From Halomonas sp. NO4 (lineage in GTDB: Bacteria > Pseudomonadota > Gammaproteobacteria > Pseudomonadales > Halomonadaceae): a DNA stretch of 58,156 nucleotides. The position numbers and the translations under genes are program-made. The notes under the pieces are model-generated. The model saw only the letters and a program-made list of their open reading frames with translations, made no database searches and had not been told where the DNA came from. This document shows, piece after piece, positions 8,979 through 18,094 of this stretch (positions are counted from its first letter, which is position 1; each line of letters opens with the position of its first letter). Location: positions 1-58,156 of the forward strand of contig NZ_WHMA01000019.1 in assembly GCF_010994375.1 (NCBI RefSeq), written 5' to 3'.

Positions 8979-10559
8979 ATGAGACGTCAGGAGCCCCCCG
9001 TCACCGCCGTGCAGCACGAGACCCGCCGTCGCCGCTGGCGGCGCCTGCCGCTGACCCTGCTGGCGCTGACCGTGGTGGTGGTCGGCGTGCTGGTCCTGGC
9101 GATCGGCATCCCCACCCTGTGGCGCTACAGCGGCGAATCGGTGCGCCACTACGCCGACCCCGAGGCTCACTTCCGCCACGGCTCCATCGGCAGCGAGCCG
9201 GCCAGCGGCCTGCCGGTGCGGCTGTGGCGGGTGCTGCCCGAGCTCTTCCCCGAGCACTTCGGTGGTAAGGAAGGTGAGCAGGGCCGCGGCGAGGAGGGCT
9301 ACGCGGCCTTCGGCTTCCTCTATGCCCCGGGCGACAACCTGGGCGCGGGCGACCTGCCCATCGGCGTGGGCACCCGCGAGGTGCGTGGCGTGGAGCTGGG
9401 CTGGTTCAACTGCGCGGTATGCCATACCGGCACGGTGCGCGAGTCCCCCGACGCCGAGCCGCGTCTGATCTCGGGCATGCCGTCCAACAACCTCGACCTC
9501 AACGGCTTCATCGCCTTCCTGCTGGAGATCGCCGACGACCCGCGGCTGGCGCCGGACAGCGTGCTCGCCGCCATGGAGGAGCAGGGCCAGGAGCTGGGCT
9601 GGGTCGAGCGCCTGGTGTGGCGGCACGCCGTGTTGCCCCGGGTGCGCGAGGGGCTGCTGGCGACCCGGGCGCGGCTCGCCCCGCTGCTGGCGGAGCAGCC
9701 GGCCTGGGGGCCGGGGCGGGTCGACACCTTCAATCCCTACAAGCTGATCCAGTTCGACATGACCCTCGCCGACCTGTCGGAGGGCGAGCGGATCGGCACC
9801 GCGGACTTCCCGTCGATCTTCCTGCAGCGCCCTCGCCAGGGTATGGACCTGCACTGGGACGGCAACAACGCCTCGCTGCAGGAGCGCAACCTGAGCGCCG
9901 CCCTGGGCGCCGGGGTCACCGAGGAGAGCGTCGACCACGCCTCTATCGAGCGGGTTGCCGACTGGCTGCTCGACCTCGAACCGCCGCCCAGCCCCCACGA
10001 TCCCGATGCCGAGAGCGTGGCGGCCGGCAAGGCGCTCTACATGCGCCACTGCGCCGACTGCCACGGCTACCAGGAGGACGGGCGCTACGTCTTCGAGGGC
10101 GAGCGCCTCGGCGAGGTGGTGCCCAACGAGCGGCTCGGCGTCGACCCGGCGCGCCTGGACAGCTACACCGAGGCGCTGCGCCGCGACCAGCTCACCCTGT
10201 TCGCCGACGACGAGCGCTACCGCTTCCGCCACTTCCGCAAGACCGACGGCTACGCCAACCAGCCCCTCGACGGGCTCTGGCTGCGCGCCCCCTACCTGCA
10301 CAACGGCTCGGTGCCGACCCTGCACGACCTGCTGCTGCCGCCAGAGGAGCGCCCCGTCGCCTTCGTCCGCGGCCTGGACGTGCTGGACGACGAAAAGGGC
10401 GGCTTCGTGGCACCCGACTGCACCCCGGGGGAGCCCCTGGACGAGGGCTTCTGCTTCGACACCCGCCTGCCCGGCAACGGCAACCAGGGCCATGCGTATG
10501 GCACCGGGCTGGGTGCGGAGGAGCGGGCGGCCCTGCTCGACTATCTAATGACGTTCTGA
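8979..10559 (+). CDS. Membrane-anchored di-haem cytochrome c, paralogue of 2767-4230
   Basis: A 526-residue protein with a basic N-terminus, one membrane helix (about residues 24-46) and a periplasmic domain with two haem c motifs, C145-A-V-C-H149 and C358-A-D-C-H362. It shares PGRVDTFNPYK, LHWDGNNASLQ, KTDGY and LRAPYLHNGSVP with the minus-strand cytochrome and belongs to the same cytochrome c peroxidase/RoxA-like superfamily. It is somewhat longer than its paralogue, with an inserted segment after the second haem rich in charged residues. Only 7 bases follow the reductase stop, so it is co-transcribed with the dioxygenase operon. It could pass electrons to or from a periplasmic reaction, or act on a product of the operon; neither is shown by sequence. 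Confidence 0.9.
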   Translation: MRRQEPPVTAVQHETRRRRWRRLPLTLLALTVVVVGVLVLAIGIPTLWRYSGESVRHYADPEAHFRHGSIGSEPASGLPVRLWRVLPELFPEHFGGKEGEQGRGEEGYAAFGFLYAPGDNLGAGDLPIGVGTREVRGVELGWFNCAVCHTGTVRESPDAEPRLISGMPSNNLDLNGFIAFLLEIADDPRLAPDSVLAAMEEQGQELGWVERLVWRHAVLPRVREGLLATRARLAPLLAEQPAWGPGRVDTFNPYKLIQFDMTLADLSEGERIGTADFPSIFLQRPRQGMDLHWDGNNASLQERNLSAALGAGVTEESVDHASIERVADWLLDLEPPPSPHDPDAESVAAGKALYMRHCADCHGYQEDGRYVFEGERLGEVVPNERLGVDPARLDSYTEALRRDQLTLFADDERYRFRHFRKTDGYANQPLDGLWLRAPYLHNGSVPTLHDLLLPPEERPVAFVRGLDVLDDEKGGFVAPDCTPGEPLDEGFCFDTRLPGNGNQGHAYGTGLGAEERAALLDYLMTF

Positions 10560-10620
10560 CCGATCGACCTTCTGCCGCTGACCTTACCAGCGCCGACGCC
10601 TCTGGCCAGGGAGTACCGAT

Positions 10621-11013
10621 ATGCAGACCTCACAGGATACCTTCCGGACCTTTCGGCGGGTGATGCTGGCCGGCATCGTCCTCAATGTGCTGCTCGGCCT
10701 GTGGCTGTGGTGGTGGCCCGAGAGCTTCCTGGCGCTGATTCGCGCCGACCTGGCGGCGCCCCTGACCTGGCCTCGCTACGCCGGCCTGGCCATGATCGTG
10801 GTCGGGCTGCTCTACTTGCCGGCCGCCCTGTCACCGCTGCTCAATCGACTGGTCGCGCTGCTGTCGATTCTGTTCCGGGGGCTCTTCGCGCTGTTCCTCC
10901 TGTTCGCCTCGGGCTTCCTGTGGCTGCCGGCACTCTACGAGGCCGTGTTTGCCGTGCTGCAGGGCGTGACGTTCTGGCGGGCCTGGCGTACCGACCTGAT
11001 GGCCAAACCCTGA
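10621..11013 (+). CDS. Small four-helix membrane protein, paralogue of 4265-4636
   Basis: A 130-residue, very hydrophobic protein with four predicted membrane helices, at about residues 14-34, 48-68, 74-94 and 97-117. Tryptophans cluster in the first helix (GLWLWWWPESF). It is similar over its whole length to the product of 4265-4636. The start at 10621 has CAGGGAG upstream. It is the last gene of the dioxygenase operon, 61 bases after the cytochrome. Repeated pairing of this protein with a di-haem cytochrome suggests that the two work together, but no function is known to me for the family. Confidence 0.82.
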   Translation: MQTSQDTFRTFRRVMLAGIVLNVLLGLWLWWWPESFLALIRADLAAPLTWPRYAGLAMIVVGLLYLPAALSPLLNRLVALLSILFRGLFALFLLFASGFLWLPALYEAVFAVLQGVTFWRAWRTDLMAKP

Positions 11014-11070
11014 CGCCGCGGCGCAACACAGTGACCGGGCCGTCTCTGCGATACAGGGCTCATGATCCAA

Positions 11071-11209
11071 GCTTTGTCCGAAAAGTCGTCGAGCGATGGT
11101 CAGACAAGGCAAAAATCGGTGAAAAGACGGAGTTTACGTGGTGTAAATGAGTACTTTGAGCCGATTTTTAACGCCGTATGACCGAGCGTAGGCAGTTTTC
11201 AGACAAAGC
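11071..11209. repeat. 139-bp palindromic MITE-like repeat, copy A
   Basis: The ends form a 14-bp terminal inverted repeat (GCTTTGTCCGAAAA at the left, the complement of GCTTTGTCTGAAAA at the right, one mismatch). The interior has further nested inverted repeats (AAAAATCGG/CCGATTTTT and TTTAC-GTGGT-GTAAA), so either strand can fold into a long hairpin. It carries no gene. The copy at 34866-35004 is its reverse complement with one base different in 139. It lies between the small membrane protein gene and the GGDEF/EAL gene, 18 bases before the latter's start. No obvious target-site duplication was found. Confidence 0.9.
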
Positions 11210-11227
11210 GTAGGAACTGGTGACAGG

Positions 11228-13810
11228 ATGTCTTTATCTCGCCTGAGGTCGGCGCTTGGGAAGGGCGCTTGCCTGATACTGTTCGTCGGTTTGCCGAGCT
11301 TGGCGGCCGGCGAGACGCTGCGCGTGGGTGTCTACCACAACCCGCCGAAGCTCCAGCTCGACGAGGCCGAGCGCCCGTCGGGGATTCTCGGTGACCTGCT
11401 CACAGCCATGGCCCGGCGCGAAGGCTGGCAGCTGGAGACCGTCACCTGCCAGTGGCAGGCGTGCCTGCAGGCCCTCGAGCGTGGCGAAATCGACCTGCTG
11501 CCCGACGTGGGCTGGAGCGAGGCGCGCGCCGAGAGGCTGGATTTCCACCGCGAGCCCGCCCTTCACAGCTGGTCGCAAGTCTATCAGGGGGAGGGCGAGA
11601 CGCTGGAAACGGCACTCGACCTCGACGGTCAGCGCGTCGCCGTGCTCGAGGGCTCGATGCAGCACGACTACCTGCGCCAGTTGCTCGAGAGCTTCGGCGC
11701 CTCGGCCGTCTGGGTGCCGGTGGCGTCCTATGACGAGGCCTTCGCGGCGGTGCGTGACGGCGATGCCGACGTGGCCGTGAGCAACCACTTCTACGGGGGC
11801 TGGCAAGCCGCCGAGCATGGGTTGCGCAGCACCTCGATCATGTTCCAGCCGGCGCGGCTCTTCTACGCCAGCAGCGGCGGACGGCAGCCGGCGGTGCTGG
11901 CGCGCATCGACGCGTATCTGGCGCGCTGGAAGAGTGACGGCGAGTCCCCCTACTATGCTGCCTTGCAGCGCTGGCGGGGGGCCGAGTCCGGCCAGACGCT
12001 GATACCGCCCGCGGTATGGTGGGGCATGGTGGCCCTGGCGGGGCTGCTGGTGTTCGCCCTGGGAGGCAATCTGCTGCTCAAGCGTCGGGTGGCGGCGCGC
12101 ACCGCCGATCTGGAGGCCGTCAAGGAGCGCCTGTCGACCATTCTCGACAGCGTGGAAGCCTATATCTATATCAAGGCGCCGGACCTGCGCTATACCTATG
12201 CCAACCGCAAGGTGTGCGAGCTTCTCGACCTCTCGCCCGAGCAGGTCGTCGGCAAGCGGGACAGCGACTTCTTCGATGCCGAGACCGTCGCCAGCCTGCA
12301 CCATAACGACCTGCGCGTCATCGACCATGGCGAGAAGGTCGTGGCCGAGGAGGTCGAGATCCTCAAGAAGAACAATCGCGCGCTCACCTTCCTCTCCGCT
12401 AAGCTGCCGCTTCGCGACGCCAGTGGCTCCATCCAGTCCCTGTGCGGCATCTCCACGGACATCACCGACTACCGGGAGATACAGGCGCACAATCACCGCC
12501 TGACCTTCTACGACCCCCTGACCGGGCTGCCCAATCGGCGCCTGCTGCTCGACCACCTGGAGCTGGTCACCAAGACGGTACGCCGCTCCAACCGCTATGC
12601 GGCGCTGCTGTTCATCGACCTGGACAACTTCAAGGTGGTCAACGACCTCCAGGGGCTGCACCGTGGCGATCAGCTGCTGCATCGGGTCGCCGAGCGCCTC
12701 AGCGAGGCGGTGCGCGAGAGCGATACCCTCGCGCGCCTGGGGGCCGACGAGTTCGTGCTGCTGCTCCACGACCTGGGCGAGGAGATGGCGCGGGCGGCAA
12801 GCATCGCCGAGCGGGTGGCGGAAAAGCTGCTGGCCGCCGTGCTGGAGGCCCGCGACCTCGATGCCAGCGGCCTGCCGACCACCGGCAGCATCGGCATTAC
12901 CCTGTTCGGCGGCCGCGAGGCGAGCGTGGATACCGCCATGCAGCAGGCGGATATCGCCCTGCAGCAGGCCAAGAGCGCAGGCGGCAATGCCCTGCGCTTC
13001 TTCAGCAGCGAGATGCAGGCGGCGGTGATGGCGCGGGTCCACCTGGAAGCCGACCTGCACCAGGCGCTGCAGCGTGACGAGCTGAGCCTGCACTATCAGG
13101 TTCAGGTCGATGGCGATATCCGTGTCGCCGGGGTGGAGGCGCTGCTGCGCTGGCACCACCCTCGGCGCGGCAGCGTCTCCCCCGGGGTGTTCATTCCCCT
13201 GGCCGAGTCGAGCCAGCTGATCCTGCCGATCGGCCACTGGGTGCTGGCGACGGCCTGCCGCCAGCTGGCGGCCTGGGCCGACGCCCCGGCCACCGAGGCG
13301 CTGACGATCTCGGTGAACGTGAGCTCCGTGCAGTTCCAGCAGGCCGATTTCGTGGCCCAGGTCCAGCGACTGCTCGCCGACACCGGCGCGCGCCCCGAGC
13401 GGTTGATCATGGAGGTGACGGAAAGCCTGCTCATGGATGACCCCGAGCACGTGCGCGAGACCATGACGGCGCTGAGTGAGTTGGGCATCCGCTTCGGGCT
13501 GGACGACTTCGGCACCGGCTACTCGTCGCTCAACTACCTCAAGCGCCTGCCGTTGCACCAGCTCAAGATCGACCAGTCCTTCGTGCATGACCTGCTCGAC
13601 GATCCGGTGGACGCGGCCATCATCGAGACCACCATCACGCTGGCCAACAGCCTGGGCCTCGAGGTCACCGCCGAAGGGGTGGAAACCGCCGAGCAGCACC
13701 GGTGGCTCAAGGCGCACGGCTGCCACTCCTTCCAGGGCTATCTCTACAGCCGCCCGGTTCCCCGCGAGGAGTTGGTGCTGGGCCGGCTGCCGGTGCCGGC
13801 CGCGCCCTGA
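11228..13810 (+). CDS. Periplasmic-sensor GGDEF/EAL protein, probable c-di-GMP phosphodiesterase
   Basis: An 860-residue inner-membrane signalling protein. In order: signal peptide (to about residue 28), a bacterial solute-binding type 3 periplasmic domain (about 30-255), a membrane helix (about 260-285, VWWGMVALAGLLVFALGG), a PAS domain (about 300-420), GGDEF (about 430-590) and EAL (about 600-850). The cyclase signature is altered to G505-A-D-E-F509, so synthase activity is doubtful, though GADEF can be tolerated. The EAL domain keeps E637-A-L-L-R, EVTES, DDFGTGYSSL, KIDQSF and AEGVET, which fits an active c-di-GMP phosphodiesterase. The periplasmic domain suggests control by a small solute such as an amino acid. 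The ribosome site is weak. Proximity to the Tad pilus locus makes a link to attachment plausible but unproven. Confidence 0.92.
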   Translation: MSLSRLRSALGKGACLILFVGLPSLAAGETLRVGVYHNPPKLQLDEAERPSGILGDLLTAMARREGWQLETVTCQWQACLQALERGEIDLLPDVGWSEARAERLDFHREPALHSWSQVYQGEGETLETALDLDGQRVAVLEGSMQHDYLRQLLESFGASAVWVPVASYDEAFAAVRDGDADVAVSNHFYGGWQAAEHGLRSTSIMFQPARLFYASSGGRQPAVLARIDAYLARWKSDGESPYYAALQRWRGAESGQTLIPPAVWWGMVALAGLLVFALGGNLLLKRRVAARTADLEAVKERLSTILDSVEAYIYIKAPDLRYTYANRKVCELLDLSPEQVVGKRDSDFFDAETVASLHHNDLRVIDHGEKVVAEEVEILKKNNRALTFLSAKLPLRDASGSIQSLCGISTDITDYREIQAHNHRLTFYDPLTGLPNRRLLLDHLELVTKTVRRSNRYAALLFIDLDNFKVVNDLQGLHRGDQLLHRVAERLSEAVRESDTLARLGADEFVLLLHDLGEEMARAASIAERVAEKLLAAVLEARDLDASGLPTTGSIGITLFGGREASVDTAMQQADIALQQAKSAGGNALRFFSSEMQAAVMARVHLEADLHQALQRDELSLHYQVQVDGDIRVAGVEALLRWHHPRRGSVSPGVFIPLAESSQLILPIGHWVLATACRQLAAWADAPATEALTISVNVSSVQFQQADFVAQVQRLLADTGARPERLIMEVTESLLMDDPEHVRETMTALSELGIRFGLDDFGTGYSSLNYLKRLPLHQLKIDQSFVHDLLDDPVDAAIIETTITLANSLGLEVTAEGVETAEQHRWLKAHGCHSFQGYLYSRPVPREELVLGRLPVPAAP

Positions 13811-13850
13811 GCGTCACGGCGCCGATGCGCCGACGCAACGCTTCCTGTCC

Positions 13851-16800
13851 TCAATGTCCCGCCGGGGCCTCTCCCATTTCCCGCTCCAGGCGGCGAGCGA
13901 CCTCGCCGGGTGAGCCGGTGCGGCGTGCCAGCAGGTCGTAGGCCACCGGCACCACGAAGAGCGTGAACAGGGTGGCGGCGGCCAGCCCGCAGAGGATCAC
14001 GGTACCGATCACCAGGCGGGTCTCGGCGCCGGCCCCGCTGGAAACGATCAGCGGCACGGCGCCGGCCATGGTGGTCACGGCCGTCATCACGATGGGGCGC
14101 AGACGGGTCACTGCGGCTTCCACCAGGGCGTCATGGAAGGCATACCCCTGGTCGCGCAGCTGGTTGACGAACTCCACGATCAGGATGCCGTTCTTGGCGG
14201 CCAGCCCCACCAGCATCACCAGGCCCACCTGGCTGTAGATGTTCAGGGACTGCCCCGTCAGGTAGAGCCCCAGCAGGGCGCCGCAGATCGCCAGCGGTAC
14301 CGTGAGCATGATCACGAAGGGGTGCACGAAGCTCTCGAACTGGCCGGCCAGCACCAGAAAGACCACGAGAATGCCCAGGCCGAGAAGAAAGGCGGTGGCG
14401 CCGCTGGCTTCCTGATAGTCCCGCGAGGCGCCCTTGACGTCGGTCTGGGCCTCGGCGGGCAGTATCTCCGCCACCGTGTCCTTCAGGTAGGCCAGCGCCT
14501 CGCCCAGCGCATAGCCGTCGGCGAGGTCGGCCTGGATGGTGATGGCACGCAGCCGGTTGAAGCGGTTCAGCGTGCTGGGCCCGGCAAAGTCGCTGATGGA
14601 GACCAGGCTGGCCAGCGATATCAGCTCGCCGCTGCGCGCCGAGCGCACCCGCAGGCTCTCGAGGCTCGAGGGGCTGGGGCGGGCGCCGGGTTCGCCTTCG
14701 AGGATGACGTCGTACTCCTCGCCGTCGTCGACATAGCGCGTCACGATGCGCCCCCCCAGCAGGGTTTCCAGGGTGCGGCCGATCTCGGTGACGGTGACGC
14801 CCAGCTCGGCGGCGCGGCCGTAGTCGATGTCGACCTGCAGCTGGGGCTGGTTCTCTTCGTAGTCGCTGTCCAGGCCGGTGATGCGCGGGTTGTTTTCACG
14901 AACGTGGGCAATCAGGGTGTCGCGCCATTCGGCCAGTTGCTCGTAGGTGCCGCCACCGAGCACGAACTGCACGGGCTTCTCCACGCTGGCGCCGAATCCC
15001 TGGCGCATCACCGGAAAGGCGCGCACGCCGGGCAAGTCGGCGAGCTGCTGGCGCACCTCGTCCATGATGGTCCAGGCGTCGCGGCGGCTGCCCCAGTCGG
15101 CCAGGTTGACGATGACGAAGCCGCTGTTGAAGGTCTCGATATTGCCCCAGCCGCGCGGGGCGCGCACCACCACCTTCTCGACCTCGCCGGTCTCGATCAT
15201 CGACAACAGCCGCGCCTCGATCTCGTCCATGTAGTCGAGCATGTAGTCGTAGGTGGCACCGGGCGGGCCGTTGACCAGCACCCAGAAGTTGCCGCGATCC
15301 TCGCTCGGGGTGTACTCGTTGGGCAGTTGCTCATTGAGCCACACCATGCCGCCAACGACGCCGAGAAACAGCGCCAACACCAGCCAGCGCAGCTTGAGCA
15401 CGCGCTCCAGCAGGCGGCGGTAGATGCAGCGAGAGTGTTCCAGGGCCCACTGCACGGCGCGGGCCAGGCGGCCCTCGGTCATGTTCGAGCGGAGAATCTT
15501 CGAGGCCATCATCGGCGTCAGCGTCAGCGCCAACAGGCTGGAGATGGCGACGGCGGCGGCCAGCGTCAGGGCAAATTCCGAGAAGAGTCGGCCGATGTCG
15601 CCCTGCAGAAAACTCAGTGGCACGAAGACGGCGATCAGCACCAGGGTGGTGGCGATGACGGCGAAGGCGATCTGCCGGGTGCCGCGGAACGCCGCCACCA
15701 GCGGCGTCTCGCCGTGGTCGTGCATGCGGCGATGGATGTTCTCCAGCACCACGATGGCGTCATCGACGATCAGGCCGATGGCGAGTACCAGGGCGAGGAG
15801 AGTGAGCAGGTTGATGGTGAAGCCCATCGTGGCCAGCGCGGCGAAGGTGCCGATCAGGGCGATGGGCACGGTGACCGCGGGAATCAGGGTGGTACGCAGG
15901 TTGCCGAGAAAGACGAAGATCGCCACCACCACCAGTCCCATGGCGATGAACAGCGTCTGCACCACCTGGGAAATGGCGCCGGAGACGAACACCGAGGAGT
16001 CGTAATTCAGGCGCAGGTCCATGCCATCGGGCAGGGTGTCCTGAATACGCTCCATCTCCGCCAGCACCCCGTCGGAGATCTCCAGCACGTTGGCGGTGGA
16101 CTGCTTCATCATGCCCAGCCCCACCATGGGCACGCCATTGCCGCGGAAGATGGTGCGCTCTTCCACGGCACCGATCTCCACCCGGGCCACGTCGCCGAGT
16201 CGCACGAGATAGCCGTCGCTGCCCTCGGTCAGGGCCAACTGGCGAAAGTCCTCGGGGGTCGAGAAGCCGCGTGGCAAGCGCACGATGAACTGGCGCGCCG
16301 CGGATTCGATGGAACCGCCCGGGAGTTCGACATTCTCGGCGCGCAGCGTATCTTCGACATCGCCGGCGGTGAGCTCGCGGGCCGCCAGGGCGTCGGCGTC
16401 CAGCCACACCCGCATGGCGTAGTCGCGTCCCCCGCCGATGATGACCCGCGATACACCGTTCTGCACCGAGAACCGGTCGACCAGGTAGCGGTTGGCATAG
16501 TCGGTGAGCTCGGCCATGTCGTAGCCTTCGCCGGTCAGCGCGAGCCACAGCACCACATCGGAGCCGGAGTCGGCCTTCTCGACCTCGGGTGGGGCGGCCT
16601 CCTCGGGAAGGTTGCCCATGGCATCCGAGACACGGTCGCGGATGTCGTTGGCCGCCGAGTCGATGTCCCGGTCCAGGCCGAACGCGATGGTGATCCGGGA
16701 GTCGCCATCCTCGCTGGACGACGTGATCGCCTCGATGCCCGAGACCCCCGCGATGCGGTCTTCCAGCACCTGCGTGATGCGGGTTTCCACGACGCTGGCC

Positions 16801-16964
16801 GACGCGCCCGGATACTCGGTGTTCACGCTGACGATGGGCGGATCGATGGTGGGGTACTCCTGCAGCGGCAGGCGCTGCAGGGCCAGCAGGCCGAAGGCGA
16901 CGATCAGCGCGGCGAGTACCGTGGCCAGCACCGGGCGCTGGACGGAGACATCGGAAAGGCGCAT
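13851..16964 (-). CDS. RND efflux transporter permease, HAE1/AcrB-like
   Basis: A 1037-residue inner-membrane pump subunit that would exchange protons for drugs or lipophilic compounds. The usual duplicated layout is present: helix 1 at the N-terminus (VLATVLAALIVAFGLL), a large periplasmic loop, helices 2-6, a second loop, then helices 8-12. The proton-relay Asp pair is in GLIVDDAIVVLENIHR. The length is standard for the family. Its start overlaps the stop of the adaptor gene (ATG within CTGATGCGC at 16962-16964), so the two are translationally coupled. No outer-membrane channel gene lies beside it, so a TolC-type protein encoded elsewhere would complete the pump. It ends convergently with the GGDEF/EAL gene after a 40-base gap. 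Confidence 0.94.
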   Translation of the reverse strand: MRLSDVSVQRPVLATVLAALIVAFGLLALQRLPLQEYPTIDPPIVSVNTEYPGASASVVETRITQVLEDRIAGVSGIEAITSSSEDGDSRITIAFGLDRDIDSAANDIRDRVSDAMGNLPEEAAPPEVEKADSGSDVVLWLALTGEGYDMAELTDYANRYLVDRFSVQNGVSRVIIGGGRDYAMRVWLDADALAARELTAGDVEDTLRAENVELPGGSIESAARQFIVRLPRGFSTPEDFRQLALTEGSDGYLVRLGDVARVEIGAVEERTIFRGNGVPMVGLGMMKQSTANVLEISDGVLAEMERIQDTLPDGMDLRLNYDSSVFVSGAISQVVQTLFIAMGLVVVAIFVFLGNLRTTLIPAVTVPIALIGTFAALATMGFTINLLTLLALVLAIGLIVDDAIVVLENIHRRMHDHGETPLVAAFRGTRQIAFAVIATTLVLIAVFVPLSFLQGDIGRLFSEFALTLAAAVAISSLLALTLTPMMASKILRSNMTEGRLARAVQWALEHSRCIYRRLLERVLKLRWLVLALFLGVVGGMVWLNEQLPNEYTPSEDRGNFWVLVNGPPGATYDYMLDYMDEIEARLLSMIETGEVEKVVVRAPRGWGNIETFNSGFVIVNLADWGSRRDAWTIMDEVRQQLADLPGVRAFPVMRQGFGASVEKPVQFVLGGGTYEQLAEWRDTLIAHVRENNPRITGLDSDYEENQPQLQVDIDYGRAAELGVTVTEIGRTLETLLGGRIVTRYVDDGEEYDVILEGEPGARPSPSSLESLRVRSARSGELISLASLVSISDFAGPSTLNRFNRLRAITIQADLADGYALGEALAYLKDTVAEILPAEAQTDVKGASRDYQEASGATAFLLGLGILVVFLVLAGQFESFVHPFVIMLTVPLAICGALLGLYLTGQSLNIYSQVGLVMLVGLAAKNGILIVEFVNQLRDQGYAFHDALVEAAVTRLRPIVMTAVTTMAGAVPLIVSSGAGAETRLVIGTVILCGLAAATLFTLFVVPVAYDLLARRTGSPGEVARRLEREMGEAPAGH

Positions 16965-18094
16965 CAGCCGTTCGCCTCCGCCGTGTCACGGCCCTGGCGC
17001 AGCAGCTCCGGAATGGTGGTGTCGTCATCGAGGATGCCGAGCAGGCGGGTCGGTTGGCCATCGCGCACCCGCTCGGTGCCGTGGGCCACCACCAGGTCCT
17101 GCGCAGCGAGCCCCTCCAGCACCTCGACCTCGCCCTCGCGGCGCGCGCCGATGGTGATCTCGCGACGGGTCACGCGGTGCTGATCGGCCTCATCGAGCAC
17201 CAGGACGTACTGGCGGCGCCCCTCCGGGATCAGGGCCGATTCGGGAATCACCAGTGCTTCGCGGGGCTCGCGCAGCACCTCGACGTTCATGAGCATGCCG
17301 GGGCGCAGCCGTAGCGTGGGGTTGTCCAGCTCGGCCCGCACCGTGACGCTGCGGCTCACCGGGTCGACCCGGGTGCCGATGCTGGCGATCTCGCCTTCGA
17401 AGGGGGTTTCCGGATAGGCCGCGGTGGTGGCCTTCAGCGGCAGGCCGGGGGCGATCTGCCCCAGGGCGACCTCGGGCAGCGTGAAGTCGAGTTTCATGAC
17501 GTCGAGCTTGTCCAGGGTCACCAGCTCCGTGCCGGGGGTGACCAGAGTGCCCACGCTGACGTTGCGAAAGCCCACCACGCCATCGAAGGGAGCATGAATG
17601 CGGTAGTCGGCGAGCTGGGCCTCCAGCGACTGGATCTCCGCCTCCACCTGGCGCAGCTGTGCCTGGGCGTCCTCCGCGTCGGCCCGCGGGGCCAGGTTGC
17701 GGCTCTGCAATTGGCTGAGCCGGTTCACGGCGTTGCGACGCTCGTCGCGTCGCGCCTGGGCGGCGCGCAGGTTGGCCTGGGCCTCGGCGTCGGCCAGGCG
17801 CACCAGGAGCTGATTCGCCGCCACCGTCTCGCCGTCGCGGAAGTTCAGCTCGGTCACGATCTCCGTCACCGTGGCGGAGAGCGTCACGCTCTCGTCGGCG
17901 CGCAAGGTGCCCAGAGACGACAGCGGATCGGACCAGGGCGCCAGGGTGGCGCGGGCGGCGATCACCGCCGTGGGCTGCTGCTGCGCCATCGCCAGGGGAG
18001 CGCAAGCCAGCGACAGCAGCAGGCCCAGCAGCAGGGCAACCACCGGGGCGGCAAGAGGAGGAGGGGAAGCACGACGGGTCATGGAACGGCTCAT
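16964..18094 (-). CDS. RND efflux periplasmic adaptor (membrane fusion protein)
   Basis: A 376-residue HlyD/AcrA-type adaptor. A Sec signal peptide ends near ACAPLAMAQ, indicating a periplasmic protein. Then come a first beta/lipoyl half, an alpha-helical hairpin (about residues 95-155, rich in Gln, Arg and Ala), a second lipoyl half (YRIHAPFDGVVGFRNVSVG), a beta-barrel and the membrane-proximal domain. It bridges the pump at 13851-16964 to an outer-membrane channel. The start at 18094 is chosen because it places the basic residues and signal peptide correctly. Upstream in-frame starts lengthen it with unlikely sequence, and the ATG at 18082 is an alternative. No clear ribosome site is visible. 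Promoter elements must be in the 18095-18512 gap. Confidence 0.9.
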   Translation of the reverse strand: MSRSMTRRASPPPLAAPVVALLLGLLLSLACAPLAMAQQQPTAVIAARATLAPWSDPLSSLGTLRADESVTLSATVTEIVTELNFRDGETVAANQLLVRLADAEAQANLRAAQARRDERRNAVNRLSQLQSRNLAPRADAEDAQAQLRQVEAEIQSLEAQLADYRIHAPFDGVVGFRNVSVGTLVTPGTELVTLDKLDVMKLDFTLPEVALGQIAPGLPLKATTAAYPETPFEGEIASIGTRVDPVSRSVTVRAELDNPTLRLRPGMLMNVEVLREPREALVIPESALIPEGRRQYVLVLDEADQHRVTRREITIGARREGEVEVLEGLAAQDLVVAHGTERVRDGQPTRLLGILDDDTTIPELLRQGRDTAEANG

